From the NCBI GenBank assembly GCA_020058405.1, contig JAGVEE010000030.1, positions 1-6,329 on the forward strand: a stretch of DNA of 6,329 nucleotides, in the 5' to 3' direction. Under the pieces are notes generated by a model, which saw only the letters and a program-made list of their open reading frames with translations, was not told the origin of the DNA and searched no databases. Shown piece after piece: positions 5,559-6,329 of this stretch (its first letter is position 1; each line of letters starts with the position of its first letter). This DNA is from Sphingobacteriales bacterium (GTDB taxonomy: Bacteria; Bacteroidota; Bacteroidia; Sphingobacteriales; Sphingobacteriaceae). A program made the translations under genes and the position numbers.

Positions 5559-6329
5559 TTATTCGTTTGCCATTTTTACCAAACTTGGTATGTCTTGTTT
5601 TTCCATGCAGTTAAAATGTTTCTTAGGGCAATTAATATGTCCGATTTTACTACATGGGCGGCAACTAAGCCCCTTTACTTCAAAGTTAGCATATTCTGTT
5701 TGATATGGATACATCCCAAATTCTGGGATAGTATTTCCCCAAACAGCTGCTATTTTTTTCTTAAAAGCCGCAGCAATGTGCATTAAACCCGTATCGTTGC
5801 TTACCACTACATCGGCTTGTTTTACTAAAGATGCAGACTCGTTGATGCTGTATTTTCCGCATGAATTGTAAATTCTACTTGGATCTATTTGTTCTAAATG
5901 CCAAGCATTTGCTGCATCGTCTTTTCCGCCCAAAACAATAATAGGTTTAGTACTTTGCTTACAAAATTTTTGTAATTGATGTATAGGCAATCTCTTCGTA
6001 CTGTGTTGCGCACCAATTACTAAAGCAATATATCCATTGCTATAAATAGGAGCAAGGCTGCTCAAATCAACTTCTTCTTCGGGAGCTATAAAATAGTCTA
6101 AACCCTTGTTATCATTACTAATTCCGAGGCTTTTGCAAGTATCAAAATAACGATCCACAATATGAGTTTTAGGCAATCGGTTCCATTTTAAATTTACCAT
6201 TAACCATTTTTCAATGTTTAATTTATTGAAAGAAAAAGATGGAATGCCTAGTGATTTTTTGAATCGCAAACTTCTAAGGTTATGATGTAAATCTATAATG
6301 TAATCGAACTTTTCTTTTTTTAACTCGAC
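5559..6329 (-). CDS. Glycosyltransferase family 9 (heptosyltransferase-like), N-terminus outside window
   Basis: The frame is open from the window edge at 6329 to the TAA at 5559-5561, giving 256 visible residues; about 90 N-terminal residues of a typical 340-350 residue family member are missing. The TTG at 6269 is an internal Leu codon, because the family motif FDYIIDLHHNLRS lies upstream of it at visible residues 8-20. GAQHSTKRLP (106-115) and SNDTGLMHIAAAF (177-189) are donor-site landmarks of the ADP-heptose:LPS heptosyltransferase family. WGNTIPEFGMYPY follows, and then a Cys-rich tail (CRPC at 223-226, CP and CM shortly after). Such enzymes add sugars, classically heptose, to the lipid A core at the cytoplasmic face of the inner membrane. 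In Bacteroidota the exact sugar is often unknown. The gene is the upstream member of a pair with sixA; its promoter is off the window. Confidence 0.87.
   Translation of the reverse strand, partial: VELKKEKFDYIIDLHHNLRSLRFKKSLGIPSFSFNKLNIEKWLMVNLKWNRLPKTHIVDRYFDTCKSLGISNDNKGLDYFIAPEEEVDLSSLAPIYSNGYIALVIGAQHSTKRLPIHQLQKFCKQSTKPIIVLGGKDDAANAWHLEQIDPSRIYNSCGKYSINESASLVKQADVVVSNDTGLMHIAAAFKKKIAAVWGNTIPEFGMYPYQTEYANFEVKGLSCRPCSKIGHINCPKKHFNCMEKQDIPSLVKMANE

Noticed and set aside
5358..5786. Plus-strand frame of 142 codons
   Set aside because: It is antisense to both sixA and the glycosyltransferase gene, whose motifs are clear.

Overview
The window is AT-rich DNA from a member of the Bacteroidota. 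The evidence is a type IX secretion (T9SS) C-terminal sorting domain on a secreted enzyme, a TonB with the N-terminal signature typical of this phylum, and a lack of Shine-Dalgarno sequences in front of start codons. Genes are packed with 1-2 base gaps inside runs. No RNA genes, CRISPR array, insertion sequence or complete defence system is visible.

Left part (1-3995, all + strand): the window opens inside, or one base into, a HigA-type antitoxin gene whose HigB toxin partner would lie upstream. Next comes a tightly packed four-gene run. It encodes a secreted N-formylglutamate amidohydrolase-like protein with a T9SS tail, two related lipoproteins that share a CxxCC motif and a similar C-terminus, and a CLC-family anion transporter. 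The transporter's motifs (GREGT, GGEVTP, Val at the internal proton-glutamate position) look more like fluoride-type CLC-F proteins than like ClcA. Nothing in the sequence shows that these four products work together; shared transcription is inferred from spacing only.

Middle (3996-5077): the CLC gene ends abruptly where a heptamer-based repeat (RAGACAT units) begins. A second heptamer tandem repeat (AATTCRT x5) follows, then a stand-alone TonB gene.

Right part (5026-6329): between the converging tonB and the minus-strand genes lies an octamer tandem repeat (TCGAAATT type, six units) that also forms a long near-perfect inverted repeat. The minus strand carries a glycosyltransferase family 9 (heptosyltransferase-like) gene, whose 5' end is cut by the window edge. 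It is followed one base later by a SixA-like phosphohistidine phosphatase gene.

The points most worth a second look are the CLC-F-like transporter that lacks its expected C-terminal tail, the tandem CxxCC lipoproteins beside a secreted FGase-like enzyme, and the three different short tandem repeats. Two of these repeats supply the stop codon of a neighbouring gene.
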